A stretch of DNA of 12,694 nucleotides. Origin: Alphaproteobacteria bacterium (GTDB lineage Bacteria; Pseudomonadota; Alphaproteobacteria; ATCC43930; CGMCC-115725). The notes beneath the pieces were generated by a model. The model saw nothing but the letters and a program-made list of their open reading frames with translations, was not told the DNA's origin and searched no databases. Both the position numbers and the translations under genes were made by a program. Shown piece by piece: positions 6,997 to 12,694 of the stretch. The stretch is taken from assembly GCA_005884825.1 (NCBI GenBank), contig VAZT01000390.1, forward strand, positions 1 through 12,694. The letters run 5' to 3'. The stretch's first letter is position 1, and the number at the start of each line of letters is the position of its first letter.

Positions 6997-7557
6997 TCAG
7001 TTGGCAGGTATGCTGGGTATCGCTCGGAGATATTCGTAAATCGCGATGAGGTCTAGGTCGGTCTTCCAGCGATAGAGCGGCCACGGCATGATCTTGAGCT
7101 TCCGCGTCGGATCATCGGGATCGTCGCCGGTGTGCATGAGGTGGAGAAATTGGCTCCGTGTCAGCCCCGCGGGCATTCCGTTTTTGTCCGGGGTAATGTT
7201 TGCCGAAACAACCTGGATCTTCGGGTTAACCGCGTCCGCCCCAAACGGCCGCCCGCCCGCCATATATGCCGCCGTATTGATCTGCTCGGGCTGCTGACCC
7301 GGCAAGTAGGGATTGTGTCCATCCGCCCAGTTGGGCCAGGTGTGGCAATCATTGCACCCGGTCGTGTTCACCAGGTAGCTCCCCAGGCCCACCAATGCCC
7401 AATCTTTGCCCTTGAGGTTGAGATGAACCGGCGCAATTGCGTAGCCGCTCAGAATCTGGCTGAACTCTTGCGCCTGCACGCCTGATGCTTGCAGCATCGT
7501 CGCCACGGTAACAGCTGCCAACCAGATACCGGGACGCGCGGCAATATGCTTTTCCAT
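6997..7557 (-). CDS. Exported monohaem cytochrome c
   Basis: The 186-residue protein has an N-terminal signal peptide (residues 1 to about 29, hydrophobic IWLAAVTVATMLQASG, likely cleavage after GVQA). One haem c site, CNDCH (68-72), follows GSYLVNTTG, and the likely distal ligand is M157 in KIMPWPLYRW. NITPDKNGMPAGLTRSQFLHLMHTG in the middle matches periplasmic cytochrome c subunits that accept electrons from dehydrogenases. The protein should act in the periplasm as an electron carrier. I start at ATG 7557, which has GGAAGG (7566-7571, minus) 8 bases upstream; an ATG six codons earlier lacks a site. Its stop faces the stop of the broken FAD hydroxylase, 12 bases away. No partner dehydrogenase is adjacent, so the donor is unknown. 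Confidence 0.88.
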   Translation of the reverse strand: MEKHIAARPGIWLAAVTVATMLQASGVQAQEFSQILSGYAIAPVHLNLKGKDWALVGLGSYLVNTTGCNDCHTWPNWADGHNPYLPGQQPEQINTAAYMAGGRPFGADAVNPKIQVVSANITPDKNGMPAGLTRSQFLHLMHTGDDPDDPTRKLKIMPWPLYRWKTDLDLIAIYEYLRAIPSIPAN

Positions 7558-7645
7558 TCGCTGAACCTTCCGCATACTCGTACGCAGGGGCAGGTTCTAA
7601 CGACGAGTGCGTCAACAAACAGTCAAGCGGGCGATCGGGGACGTC

Positions 7646-7674
7646 TGCTGGCCCAATCGTCGGCCGGGCCAGCA
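7646..7674 (-). terminator. GC-rich stem-loop after the small VOC gene
   Basis: TGCTGGCCC (7646-7654) and GGGCCAGCA (7666-7674) form a perfect 9-base-pair stem with an 11-base loop. It lies 13 bases beyond the stop codon of the minus-strand VOC gene, the expected place for a transcription end. No run of T follows on the minus strand, so it may instead stabilise the 3' end or slow read-through into the cytochrome gene. Confidence 0.5.
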
Positions 7675-7687
7675 TGGCGACAGCGAA

Positions 7688-8071
7688 TTATTCCGGCTTG
7701 AAGCAGTAAGCCGCGAGCTTGTTGCCGTCGAGATCGCGGACATACGCCGCATAGGCACTGGGATGCCAGCTGCGCGGCCCGACCGCGCCTTCATCCTTAC
7801 CGCCGGCTGCGAGCGCGGCCTTGTGGAATTCTGCAACCGCCGCACGGCTCGGCGCGACAAAGCTGATCGTGCCGCCATTGGCGAATGTCGCCGGTTGTCC
7901 GTTGGCCGGCTTCAGCACGAAGAATTCCGGGGCCGATTCGCCCCAGATCGAGCCGTTCTCGCCCAGATCGTTCAAACGCTTATAGCCGAGCGTGCCCAGT
8001 ACGCGGTCATAAAAGGAGCGCGCCTTCGCAAGGTCGTTCGTTCCCACCGTAACATGCGTAAATATGGCCAT
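7688..8071 (-). CDS. Small single-domain VOC (glyoxalase/bleomycin-resistance-like) protein
   Basis: The 127-residue protein is one vicinal-oxygen-chelate domain: FTHVTVGTNDLAKARSFYDR at the start, FVLKPANGQPATFANGGTISFVA in the middle, and AYAAYVRDLDGNKLAAYC at the end. H6 is kept as a possible metal ligand, but T69 stands where many relatives have histidine, and A120 where a glutamate is common (DGNKLE), so metal chemistry may be lost or altered. Such proteins act on dicarbonyls, thiols or antibiotics, or simply bind ligands; I cannot choose. I start at ATG 8071 because GGAGGAGG lies just upstream; the ATG at 8092 would include that site in the coding region. It is followed by a strong stem-loop and then, 130 bases on, the cytochrome c gene on the same strand. 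Confidence 0.85.
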   Translation of the reverse strand: MAIFTHVTVGTNDLAKARSFYDRVLGTLGYKRLNDLGENGSIWGESAPEFFVLKPANGQPATFANGGTISFVAPSRAAVAEFHKAALAAGGKDEGAVGPRSWHPSAYAAYVRDLDGNKLAAYCFKPE

Positions 8072-8326
8072 CCGATCCTCCTCCAGACACAAGCGCCCCG
8101 TTCAAATGCGCCGGCGGCAGATTACCGGTTTCCCAGAGGAGGGTAAACAGTGGATTCCGTCTGGATGAAACCAGCCGTCTTTAGTCTGTTGGTGATATGG
8201 CGCCAGATTGGCGATATCCGGCATTAACTTCGAATTTTAGGCGCTTAACCACCAATTCCCCGACAATTTTAAGTTTTAGGACCTAAGGTCGGCTCTCGAC
8301 ACAGCGCGCTCCGGATGGAGACGAGG
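8072..8326. other. AT-rich intergenic spacer
   Basis: This stretch has no supported gene. Its middle (about 8221-8285) is much richer in A and T than the surroundings and holds repeated short motifs: TTTTAGGCGCTTAACC, AATTTTAAGTTTTAGG and the near-palindrome TTAGG-A-CCTAA (8275-8285). TTAAGTTTTAG (8269-8279) recurs exactly at 10768-10778 upstream of the ECF sigma gene. A symmetric GATAT...ATATC pair surrounds GGCGCC at 8194-8218. It most likely holds the promoters of the minus-strand VOC gene and of the plus-strand small genes, but I cannot define -35/-10 boxes with confidence. Confidence 0.5.
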
Positions 8327-8551
8327 ATGCGATTTGAGATGCCGCTATGGACGAGCTGTCTGGGACGGGATTGTCTCATGCTCGGGCTCGCTCAGCGGCG
8401 GAATCACGGCGGCCCGGCAAGCCTCGGACAGCACGGCCGGTGTGGGAAGGCCGCGCACGGTGAGTGCGCCGGCCGACGCACATGGTCGCTGTTCGGGCTG
8501 GAACGCAAAGCCGACACTGCCATCTCGAACGCCCGCGATATGATCGACTGA
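8327..8551 (+). CDS. Possible small hypothetical protein (74 aa)
   Basis: An open frame from ATG 8327 encodes 74 residues of no family I recognise. In favour: GGAG (8317-8320) lies 6 bases upstream, third codon positions are clearly richer in G and C than second positions, and the C-terminal part (LFGLERKADTAISNARDMID) looks like a normal soluble protein. It ends 15 bases before the start of the next small gene, as in an operon. Against: three cysteines and many arginines in the first half look composition-driven, and overlapping frames are open on both strands. It could equally be a leader region. Low confidence. Confidence 0.33.
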   Translation: MRFEMPLWTSCLGRDCLMLGLAQRRNHGGPASLGQHGRCGKAAHGECAGRRTWSLFGLERKADTAISNARDMID

Positions 8552-8566
8552 ACTGGGGAGAGACTG

Positions 8567-8761
8567 ATGTTGTCCGATTTCGAAGTCCTGCGCGCCGCTG
8601 ACCAGATGATGACTGAATTCGGCGAGCATGCCGAGCTCCAGGCCGCCAAATACGCCGATCTGATGCTCGGACACAGCAATCGGGCCGGGCTTCTGGTCTG
8701 GGCCCGCATCTGGCGCACGATCGCCGAGAAGCGCCCGGCGCCGACCGGGTTACCGCATTGA
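8567..8761 (+). CDS. Small hypothetical protein (64 aa)
   Basis: The 64-residue product begins MLSDFEVLRAADQMMTEFG, continues with a helical AELQAAKYADLMLG, and ends WARIWRTIAEKRPAPTGLPH. It has no signal peptide or membrane segment and looks like a compact, mostly helical cytoplasmic protein. I believe similar 60-residue proteins with the AADQM...AAKYADLML pattern are common and uncharacterised in Bradyrhizobium-type genomes; I cannot name a function. GGGGAG sits 6 bases before the ATG. Its last 12 bases overlap the tail of the broken epoxide hydrolase on the other strand. Confidence 0.75.
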   Translation: MLSDFEVLRAADQMMTEFGEHAELQAAKYADLMLGHSNRAGLLVWARIWRTIAEKRPAPTGLPH

Positions 8762-9585
8762 CGAAAGGCCGCGCAGGAAGTCGATCATCGCGGCGCTAAC
8801 GCAGGCACAGTCACAAGTGCTCCGGTAAAGGCAGCGAGGAGCTCCCAGTTGCGATCAATGTTGCGGTAGTAATTGAGGCCGCCGCGAAACCCGGTCCGGG
8901 CGAATTCATCGGCGTAGAAATCGACGTCGGCCTCGGTCAGCCAGGAAGGCAGCGTTGCGGGGTTCACGAAATGCGTCGCCCAGCGCGCGAGTAGGCCGCC
9001 TTGGCGGGGCACCATGAGGGCAGCGGGCTCGCGGTCCACTATATCCCCGGAGATCGAATAGAGGTTGGAGCGGATGAACCTCCGGACATCGTGCTCGAAT
9101 TCGGCCTCGGCCACGCCCGGGGTCTGTAAATAGAGCTGATAGAAGACCGCGTCGTCGGTCTGCGGCATCACGGTGGTCGGGCGGACCGCACCGCGCGGCC
9201 GGAACGGTACACTGAGGCCGATCACGCCACGGAAGCGGTCCGGGCGCAACAGCGCGGCATGCCACGCCACCGGCGCGCCCCAGTCGTGACCGGCGATGAC
9301 CGCTTGCTCCTCGCCCAAGGCGTCGAGCAGGCCGACCATGTCGCCAACGAGATGGAAGAGCGTGTATTGGTCGATCGCTTCAGGGCGATCGGTTCGGCCG
9401 TAACCGCGCATGTCGGGTGCCACGGCATGGAAACCGGCCTCGGCGAGCGCCGTCAGCTGGTGCCGCCAGGAATACCAGGATTCGGGGAAACCATGGCACA
9501 GCACGACCAGCGGACCCGTCCCTCCCTCGGCCAAGTGCATTTCTATGCCGTTTGTCTCAATGGTACGGCGGCTAATCTGGGTCAT
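8750..9585 (-). pseudogene. Epoxide hydrolase (alpha/beta hydrolase), broken by internal deletion
   Basis: The first 266 residues are a good match to soluble epoxide hydrolases: HGFPESW (31-37, oxyanion loop), PDMRGYGRTDRP, and the nucleophile elbow GHDWGAPVAW with D101 as the attacking aspartate, then a lid domain with tyrosines. After FTGALVTVPALA the frame runs into TGA at 8785-8787. In the next frame over, immediately afterwards, the strand reads AMIDFLRGLSSMR and then TAA (8750-8752), which is the normal C-terminal helix of the family. The 45-50 residues that should lie between, with the acid Asp (GDRD) and the catalytic His (GHW), are missing. The charge relay is therefore gone, and the protein cannot work as a hydrolase. 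Start chosen at ATG 9585, with AAGGAG 7 bases upstream; a TTG two codons earlier is less likely. Confidence 0.85.
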
Positions 9586-9659
9586 CCGCAATCTCCTTTC
9601 CCGCGGATGACCTGGATCGTATCCTCGCAGCCGACGGTTACAAAAGTGAGGGGATGAAC

Positions 9660-10205
9660 ATGGCCAGACTGCAGCCGATCACCGGCAAGGAACAGGTTCC
9701 TGAAAAGCACCACGCGATCGTGGACGCGATCGCCCAAAGTCGCGGCGCGATTCAGGGGCCTTTTACGATGTTTCTGCACTGTCCGGAACTGGCAGGCCGT
9801 GTGGCTCACCTCGGCGCATTTGTGCGCTTCGAGGGCTCGCTCGACATGCGGGCTCGGGTGCTCGCCGCGATGACTGTCGCGCGCGAGTACGAAGCGGTCT
9901 ATGTCTGGGGTGCCCAGACCGGCGGCGCGCGGCGCCAGGGCGTTCCCGAGGAGACGATTACGGCGATTCGCGAGAACCACTCGCGCGGCATCTCGCCAGA
10001 AGACGCCGAAATCGTCGAGTTTACGCGGCAGCTCCTCCGCAAACACAGGATCGACGAGGCGAGCGCCGCCTCACTCCGGAAGCGGTTCGGCGATCAGGGG
10101 TTTATCGAGCTGACCGGCGCCATCGGCTATTACAGCATGCTGGCAATGACGGTGAACGCCTGCGAACTCGAAGCCGCTCCGAATGCTGAAATACTGCAAG
10201 TCTGA
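9660..10205 (+). CDS. Carboxymuconolactone decarboxylase / AhpD-like family protein
   Basis: The 181-residue all-helical protein belongs to the carboxymuconolactone decarboxylase family, whose founding member removes CO2 from 4-carboxymuconolactone in the protocatechuate branch of the beta-ketoadipate pathway. The region AAMTVAREYEAVYVWGAQ (70-86) is the family core; in close relatives the end usually reads YEWxxH, and here V82 and Q86 replace the Glu and His. No CxxC pair is present, so it is not an AhpD-type peroxidase. The C-terminal part, FIELTGAIGYYSMLAMTVNA, is typical. Of two ATGs (9654, 9660) I choose 9660, 8 bases after GAGG; the first would leave only two bases. Its start faces away from the broken epoxide hydrolase (75 bases apart), so they may share a control region. 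The true reaction is uncertain because of the changed core residues. Confidence 0.85.
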   Translation: MARLQPITGKEQVPEKHHAIVDAIAQSRGAIQGPFTMFLHCPELAGRVAHLGAFVRFEGSLDMRARVLAAMTVAREYEAVYVWGAQTGGARRQGVPEETITAIRENHSRGISPEDAEIVEFTRQLLRKHRIDEASAASLRKRFGDQGFIELTGAIGYYSMLAMTVNACELEAAPNAEILQV

Positions 10206-10246
10206 ACCTGGTCCGGGCGGGGAGCCGCAGCCGCCGCGGCGCCTAT

Positions 10247-10531
10247 TCAGCGCGGAGCGTAGCCGGAGTCGTGATCATAGGGCGGAGCGCCGCTGCCGTA
10301 CCCTTCATCATGGTAGGCCCGCTCGCGCTCGCGCGCGTGCTTGTTGGCCTCGTGATGGCCGATAATACAGCCCGCGCCTGCTCCGAGCAGCCCGTGGTGA
10401 CCGGCAAAATGCCCGGCAACCCCGCCGATGACCGCCCCTTTCACGCAGCCCTTGGCCGGCGCAGGAGTGGAACTTAGCGCTAGGCCTGTGACGGCTACGG
10501 CAAAAGCTGCAGGGACCAGCATCGCTTTCAT
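10247..10531 (-). CDS. Small exported glycine-zipper, histidine-rich protein
   Basis: The 94-residue protein starts with a signal peptide (MKAMLVPAAFAVAVTGLALS, likely cleavage near APA-KG). Then follows a glycine-zipper segment, VKGAVIGGVAGHFAGHHGLL, and GAGAGCIIGHHEANKHARER, with two cysteines and many histidines, and a charged, tyrosine-rich tail. The fold suggests a small periplasmic or outer-membrane-associated protein; similar proteins are frequent and uncharacterised in Rhizobiales. The His/Cys content could bind metal, but this is speculation. ATG 10531 follows AAGGAG by 7 bases; longer in-frame starts to 10678 add no signal peptide and lie in AT-rich spacer. A candidate general-stress (EcfG) promoter lies upstream. 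It converges with the carboxymuconolactone-decarboxylase gene, 41 bases apart. Confidence 0.8.
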   Translation of the reverse strand: MKAMLVPAAFAVAVTGLALSSTPAPAKGCVKGAVIGGVAGHFAGHHGLLGAGAGCIIGHHEANKHARERERAYHDEGYGSGAPPYDHDSGYAPR

Positions 10532-10568
10532 CCTGACACTCCTTACTGACGGGTAATTGCCGATAGCC

Positions 10569-10594
10569 AACAAACCTGGGAAACCACAAGTTCC
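10569..10594 (-). promoter_or_regulatory. Candidate EcfG-type general stress promoter
   Basis: On the minus strand GGAAC (10594-10590) is followed after 17 bases by TGTT (10572-10569). The alphaproteobacterial EcfG consensus is GGAAC-N16/17-CGTT, so only one base of the -10 differs. The implied transcription start falls about 30 bases before ATG 10531 of the glycine-zipper gene, a sensible leader length. The -35 lies within a GGGAA-N8-TTCCC inverted repeat (10578-10595). Confidence 0.4.
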
Positions 10595-10595
10595 C

Positions 10596-10606
10596 GCAAT
10601 GATTGC
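10596..10606. promoter_or_regulatory. Short perfect palindrome, possible operator
   Basis: GCAATGATTGC is an 11-base palindrome centred on one base, located directly upstream of the candidate EcfG -35 box of the glycine-zipper gene and within the spacer shared with the divergent sigma gene. The size fits a dimeric regulator half-site pair, but no regulator is known for it here. Confidence 0.25.
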
Positions 10607-10732
10607 AGTAAAGGTAAGCGAAGCTCTCAAAATGTAAATATAAGGAAACATTCGTACCATAAACCTGACCTGAACCAAATTCTGGGTTAACGAAAAAATT
10701 TACATTCCGATTACAACTTTTTACCAAATACC

Positions 10733-10768
10733 AGAGCGCCGTTCATACGCCGATTACAGAGGCGCTCT
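10733..10768. promoter_or_regulatory. Inverted repeat upstream of the ECF sigma gene
   Basis: AGAGCGCC (10733-10740) and GGCGCTCT (10761-10768) are perfect 8-base inverted arms around a 20-base loop, ending about 51 bases before ATG 10820. It could be an operator for the sigma gene or a stem in its leader RNA. The loop begins with GTTCATACGCCGATTACA; CCGATTACA (10750-10758) is a direct repeat of 10707-10715. Confidence 0.4.
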
Positions 10769-10819
10769 TAAGTTTTAGAGCAACGCCCGGAGACGGGACG
10801 ATTCGCTGGAAGGAAGAGC

Positions 10820-11356
10820 ATGTCGGAATTTAATGGTCTCGTCGAGCGAGAGATTCCGAGACTTCGGCGCTATGCGCGGGCGCTCACTCGGAGTGCCGAT
10901 CGCGCAGACGATCTCGTGCAAGAAACGCTGCTGCGCGCAATTTCCAAATCCCATCTTTGGCAGACCGGCACCGATATTCGCGCTTGGCTCTTCACGATCA
11001 TGCACAATCACTACGTCAACATGGTGCGGCGTGCGATGCGCGACGAGGCGACCGTCGACATTGAGCAGATGTCGTCCTCGCTCGTCGCCACCACGGATCC
11101 GACCGCATCGAGCCAGCTTCGCGAACTCGAGCAGTCGCTCGGCCGCCTGCCGGGCGAGCAACGCGAGGTGATCCTGCTCGTCGGGCTCGAAGGGATGTCT
11201 TACGAGACCGCGGCAGAGGTCCTCAGTGTCCCGGTAGGCACGGTTCGCTCGCGCCTGTCGCGCGGCCGTGACGCGCTGCGCCGTTTGATGGGCCTTCCGG
11301 AAAAGGCCGAAAGGGCGGCCGCGGCCTCGAGCGGAGCCGCGCCTCTGGCGGCCTAG
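10820..11356 (+). CDS. ECF-family (group IV) RNA polymerase sigma factor
   Basis: The 178-residue protein is a two-domain extracytoplasmic-function sigma factor that directs RNA polymerase to a dedicated promoter set. Region 2 spans about 5-71 (LVEREIPRLRRYARALTR; DDLVQETLLRAI; DIRAWLFTIMHNHYVNMVRR) and region 4 spans about 104-157 (LGRLPGEQREVILL; LEGMSYETAAEVL; PVGTVRSRLSRGRDALRR, the -35-reading helix). A 20-residue Ala/Gly-rich tail follows. GGAAGGAAG lies just upstream of ATG 10820. No anti-sigma factor or NepR/PhyR gene is adjacent: the next gene downstream is a convergent enolase-family enzyme 20 bases away, and the upstream neighbour is the small exported protein. It therefore looks like an orphan ECF sigma, probably controlled by transcription or an unlinked partner. 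Its promoter targets are unknown. Confidence 0.92.
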   Translation: MSEFNGLVEREIPRLRRYARALTRSADRADDLVQETLLRAISKSHLWQTGTDIRAWLFTIMHNHYVNMVRRAMRDEATVDIEQMSSSLVATTDPTASSQLRELEQSLGRLPGEQREVILLVGLEGMSYETAAEVLSVPVGTVRSRLSRGRDALRRLMGLPEKAERAAAASSGAAPLAA

Positions 11357-11376
11357 TGCCGTCGCTCCTATCGCGT

Positions 11377-12576
11377 TTATGGCTGACGGTAATTCAGCAG
11401 CCCGCCCGCGACCCGGGGCTCATGCGCGCGGATTCCGTCCTCATTGGGTTCCGTGCCCCACCCCGGCTCGTCGGGAACGATCAGGTGTCCGTCCTCGAAT
11501 TGCGGCGGATTGGTGAACAAATCCTCGTCCCAAGGCAGGCGATCGATGTCGACCTCCATGATCCGCAGATTGGGCGTTGCCGCCGCAAAATGCGCGTTCA
11601 TCATCGTGGCTAAGTGGCCGTAGAAGTTGTGCGGCGCGATATTGACCTCATGGGCGTCGGCGGCGGCCGCGATCTTCATTGACTGCCATACCCCGTTCCA
11701 CACCGCATCGACGATCGCAACATCCATTGACTGCTCGCGGAAATAAGGCAGGAATTCGCGCAATCCGAGGAGGGTTTCGCACGAGCTGATCGGATGCGGG
11801 CTCTGCCGGCGAATATGCGCGAGCGCCGCGGGGCTATAGCTGTCGATCTCGACCCAGAACATCTCGATATCGGCGATCGCCCGGAGAATTTTCAGATAGC
11901 CCTCGGTTTTGGCATTGAAGTTCAGGTCGAGCAGCAGATCGACATTGGGGCCGGCGCCGTCGCGTATGGCTTCGAGGTGGGCGCGCAAATTGCGCAACAC
12001 TGATTTGTCGACGTTGAGTTCCGGCATGAATGGGACCCCAAACCCGGGGCGCCAGCCGCGTGGAGCGCCGCCATCGTAAATGAAGACATTGGTTTTCAGC
12101 GCGGTGAAACCCTTGTCCCGCACCTCGGCGCCGATCGCCCTTACCCCGTCCAGGCTCGTGATCGCGGGTTTGTAGAGCGTCGGATGATTTATCCGCCAAG
12201 TCGCGCAATGCGACCAATAGACCCGGATACGGTCTCGCACCTTGCCGCCGAGCAGCGCGTGGCACGGCACCCCGAGCGCCTTGGCCTTGGCATCGAGCAG
12301 CGCATTCTCGATGGCGCCGAGCCCTTCCGCAACCACGCCGCCCGCGGCCGGCCGGGTGAAGCAATACAGCTCGGTATAGATCCGCTCGTGGTCGAACACC
12401 GGCTGTCCGACAACCCGCCCGGCGAGCCGCTCGATGACGGCGCTGACCCCGGGCGAGCCGAAACCCTCGTCGAACTCGCTCCAGCCGACGACGCCCTCGT
12501 CGGTCTCCAGCTTGAGGAAATGATAGTTTCGCCAGCCGGCGTCGCAGCGAAGAATTTCGAGGCCCTTGACCTTCAT
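11377..12576 (-). CDS. Enolase-superfamily (mandelate racemase / sugar-acid dehydratase-like) enzyme
   Basis: The 399-residue protein has the N-terminal capping domain (LETDEGVVGWSEFDEGFGSP) and the C-terminal barrel of the mandelate racemase/muconate-lactonising enzyme family, which abstract a proton next to a carboxylate with Mg2+ bound. Metal ligands appear as D217 (DLNFNAK), E243 (WVEIDSY) and E267 (SCETLLG). K161 in FTALKTN is at the base position on the second strand, though the usual second lysine of a KxK is N163. H316 in IAPHNFYGH, with D290, gives the His-Asp base typical of the mandelate-racemase/galactonate-dehydratase subgroup. Dehydration of a sugar acid is most likely; racemisation or cycloisomerisation of a ring-cleavage product is less so. 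I choose ATG 12576 because AGGAG lies 9-10 bases upstream; the ATG at 12594 lies before that site. It appears intact and is convergent with the sigma gene. Confidence 0.88.
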   Translation of the reverse strand: MKVKGLEILRCDAGWRNYHFLKLETDEGVVGWSEFDEGFGSPGVSAVIERLAGRVVGQPVFDHERIYTELYCFTRPAAGGVVAEGLGAIENALLDAKAKALGVPCHALLGGKVRDRIRVYWSHCATWRINHPTLYKPAITSLDGVRAIGAEVRDKGFTALKTNVFIYDGGAPRGWRPGFGVPFMPELNVDKSVLRNLRAHLEAIRDGAGPNVDLLLDLNFNAKTEGYLKILRAIADIEMFWVEIDSYSPAALAHIRRQSPHPISSCETLLGLREFLPYFREQSMDVAIVDAVWNGVWQSMKIAAAADAHEVNIAPHNFYGHLATMMNAHFAAATPNLRIMEVDIDRLPWDEDLFTNPPQFEDGHLIVPDEPGWGTEPNEDGIRAHEPRVAGGLLNYRQP

Positions 12577-12628
12577 CGGCGCCTTCTCCTGCATTGGCGT
12601 GCCCGGTTAAGAATAGCCAATACTCGCC

Positions 12629-12639
12629 GATGCTGCATC
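12629..12639. promoter_or_regulatory. Short palindrome upstream of the enolase-family gene
   Basis: GATGCTGCATC is an 11-base palindrome about 53 bases before ATG 12576, followed after three bases by another GCATC. It is in the right place for an operator or part of a promoter region, but it is short and no flanking regulator is visible, so the assignment is weak. Confidence 0.2.
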
Positions 12640-12694
12640 TCCGCATCAGGATCGGAAGGCCTCAGCGGATGGGAAATAGCTACCGGGTACTGGC

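Noticed and set aside
7607..8146. Plus-strand open frame opposite the small VOC gene.
   Set aside because: Antisense to a conserved protein with a strong ribosome site; no family resemblance.
8221..8285. TTAA-containing words as CtrA binding sites.
   Set aside because: No full TTAA-N7-TTAA pair is present; only half sites in an AT-rich tract.
1..12694. CRISPR arrays, tRNA or rRNA genes, insertion sequences, toxin-antitoxin or defence genes.
   Set aside because: I looked on both strands and saw no regularly spaced repeats, tRNA-like folds, transposase motifs or known defence domains.

Overview
The window is high-GC and has the gene families, spacing and start signals of a soil or root-associated alphaproteobacterium, most likely Rhizobiales close to Bradyrhizobiaceae. 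This placement rests on remembered similarity of the small exported glycine-zipper protein, the orphan ECF sigma factor and an EcfG-like promoter, not on a marker gene. The content is mostly catabolic and accessory. I see no rRNA, tRNA, CRISPR array, transposase, phage gene or replication origin.

Layout. Positions 1-1717, minus strand: a formyl-CoA-transferase-like CoA transferase, followed by the 5' part of a thiamine-diphosphate enzyme that runs off the left edge; a palindromic dispersed repeat lies between them. Positions 1852-6984, plus strand, likely one operon: bacterioferritin, a double-domain vicinal-oxygen-chelate protein resembling extradiol dioxygenases, an HsaA-like flavin monooxygenase, a stand-alone MetE-like zinc methyltransferase, and a broken FAD aromatic hydroxylase. 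A second, perfect copy of the palindromic repeat type lies inside this operon. Positions 6997-8071, minus strand: an exported monohaem cytochrome c and a small VOC protein. Positions 8072-8761: an AT-rich spacer and one or two small hypothetical genes. Positions 8750-9585, minus: a broken epoxide hydrolase. Position 9660 onward: a carboxymuconolactone-decarboxylase-like protein (plus), a small exported glycine-zipper protein (minus), a divergent orphan ECF sigma factor (plus) and an enolase-superfamily dehydratase (minus).

Together the genes suggest oxidative breakdown of an aromatic or similar ring compound (hydroxylation, ring opening, CoA transfer, dehydration), with bacterioferritin managing iron for it. 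No substrate can be named from the sequence.

The most unusual observation is that three oxidative/hydrolytic genes each lack one internal block of roughly 35-50 residues, while sequence on both sides is well preserved: the HsaA-like monooxygenase (in frame), the FAD hydroxylase (out of frame) and the epoxide hydrolase (out of frame, with its C-terminal coding remnant still readable). The cause is either recent parallel decay of a pathway or a systematic assembly error. I found no convincing new defence or mobile system. Statements about family lengths and conserved residues are from memory; no search was run.
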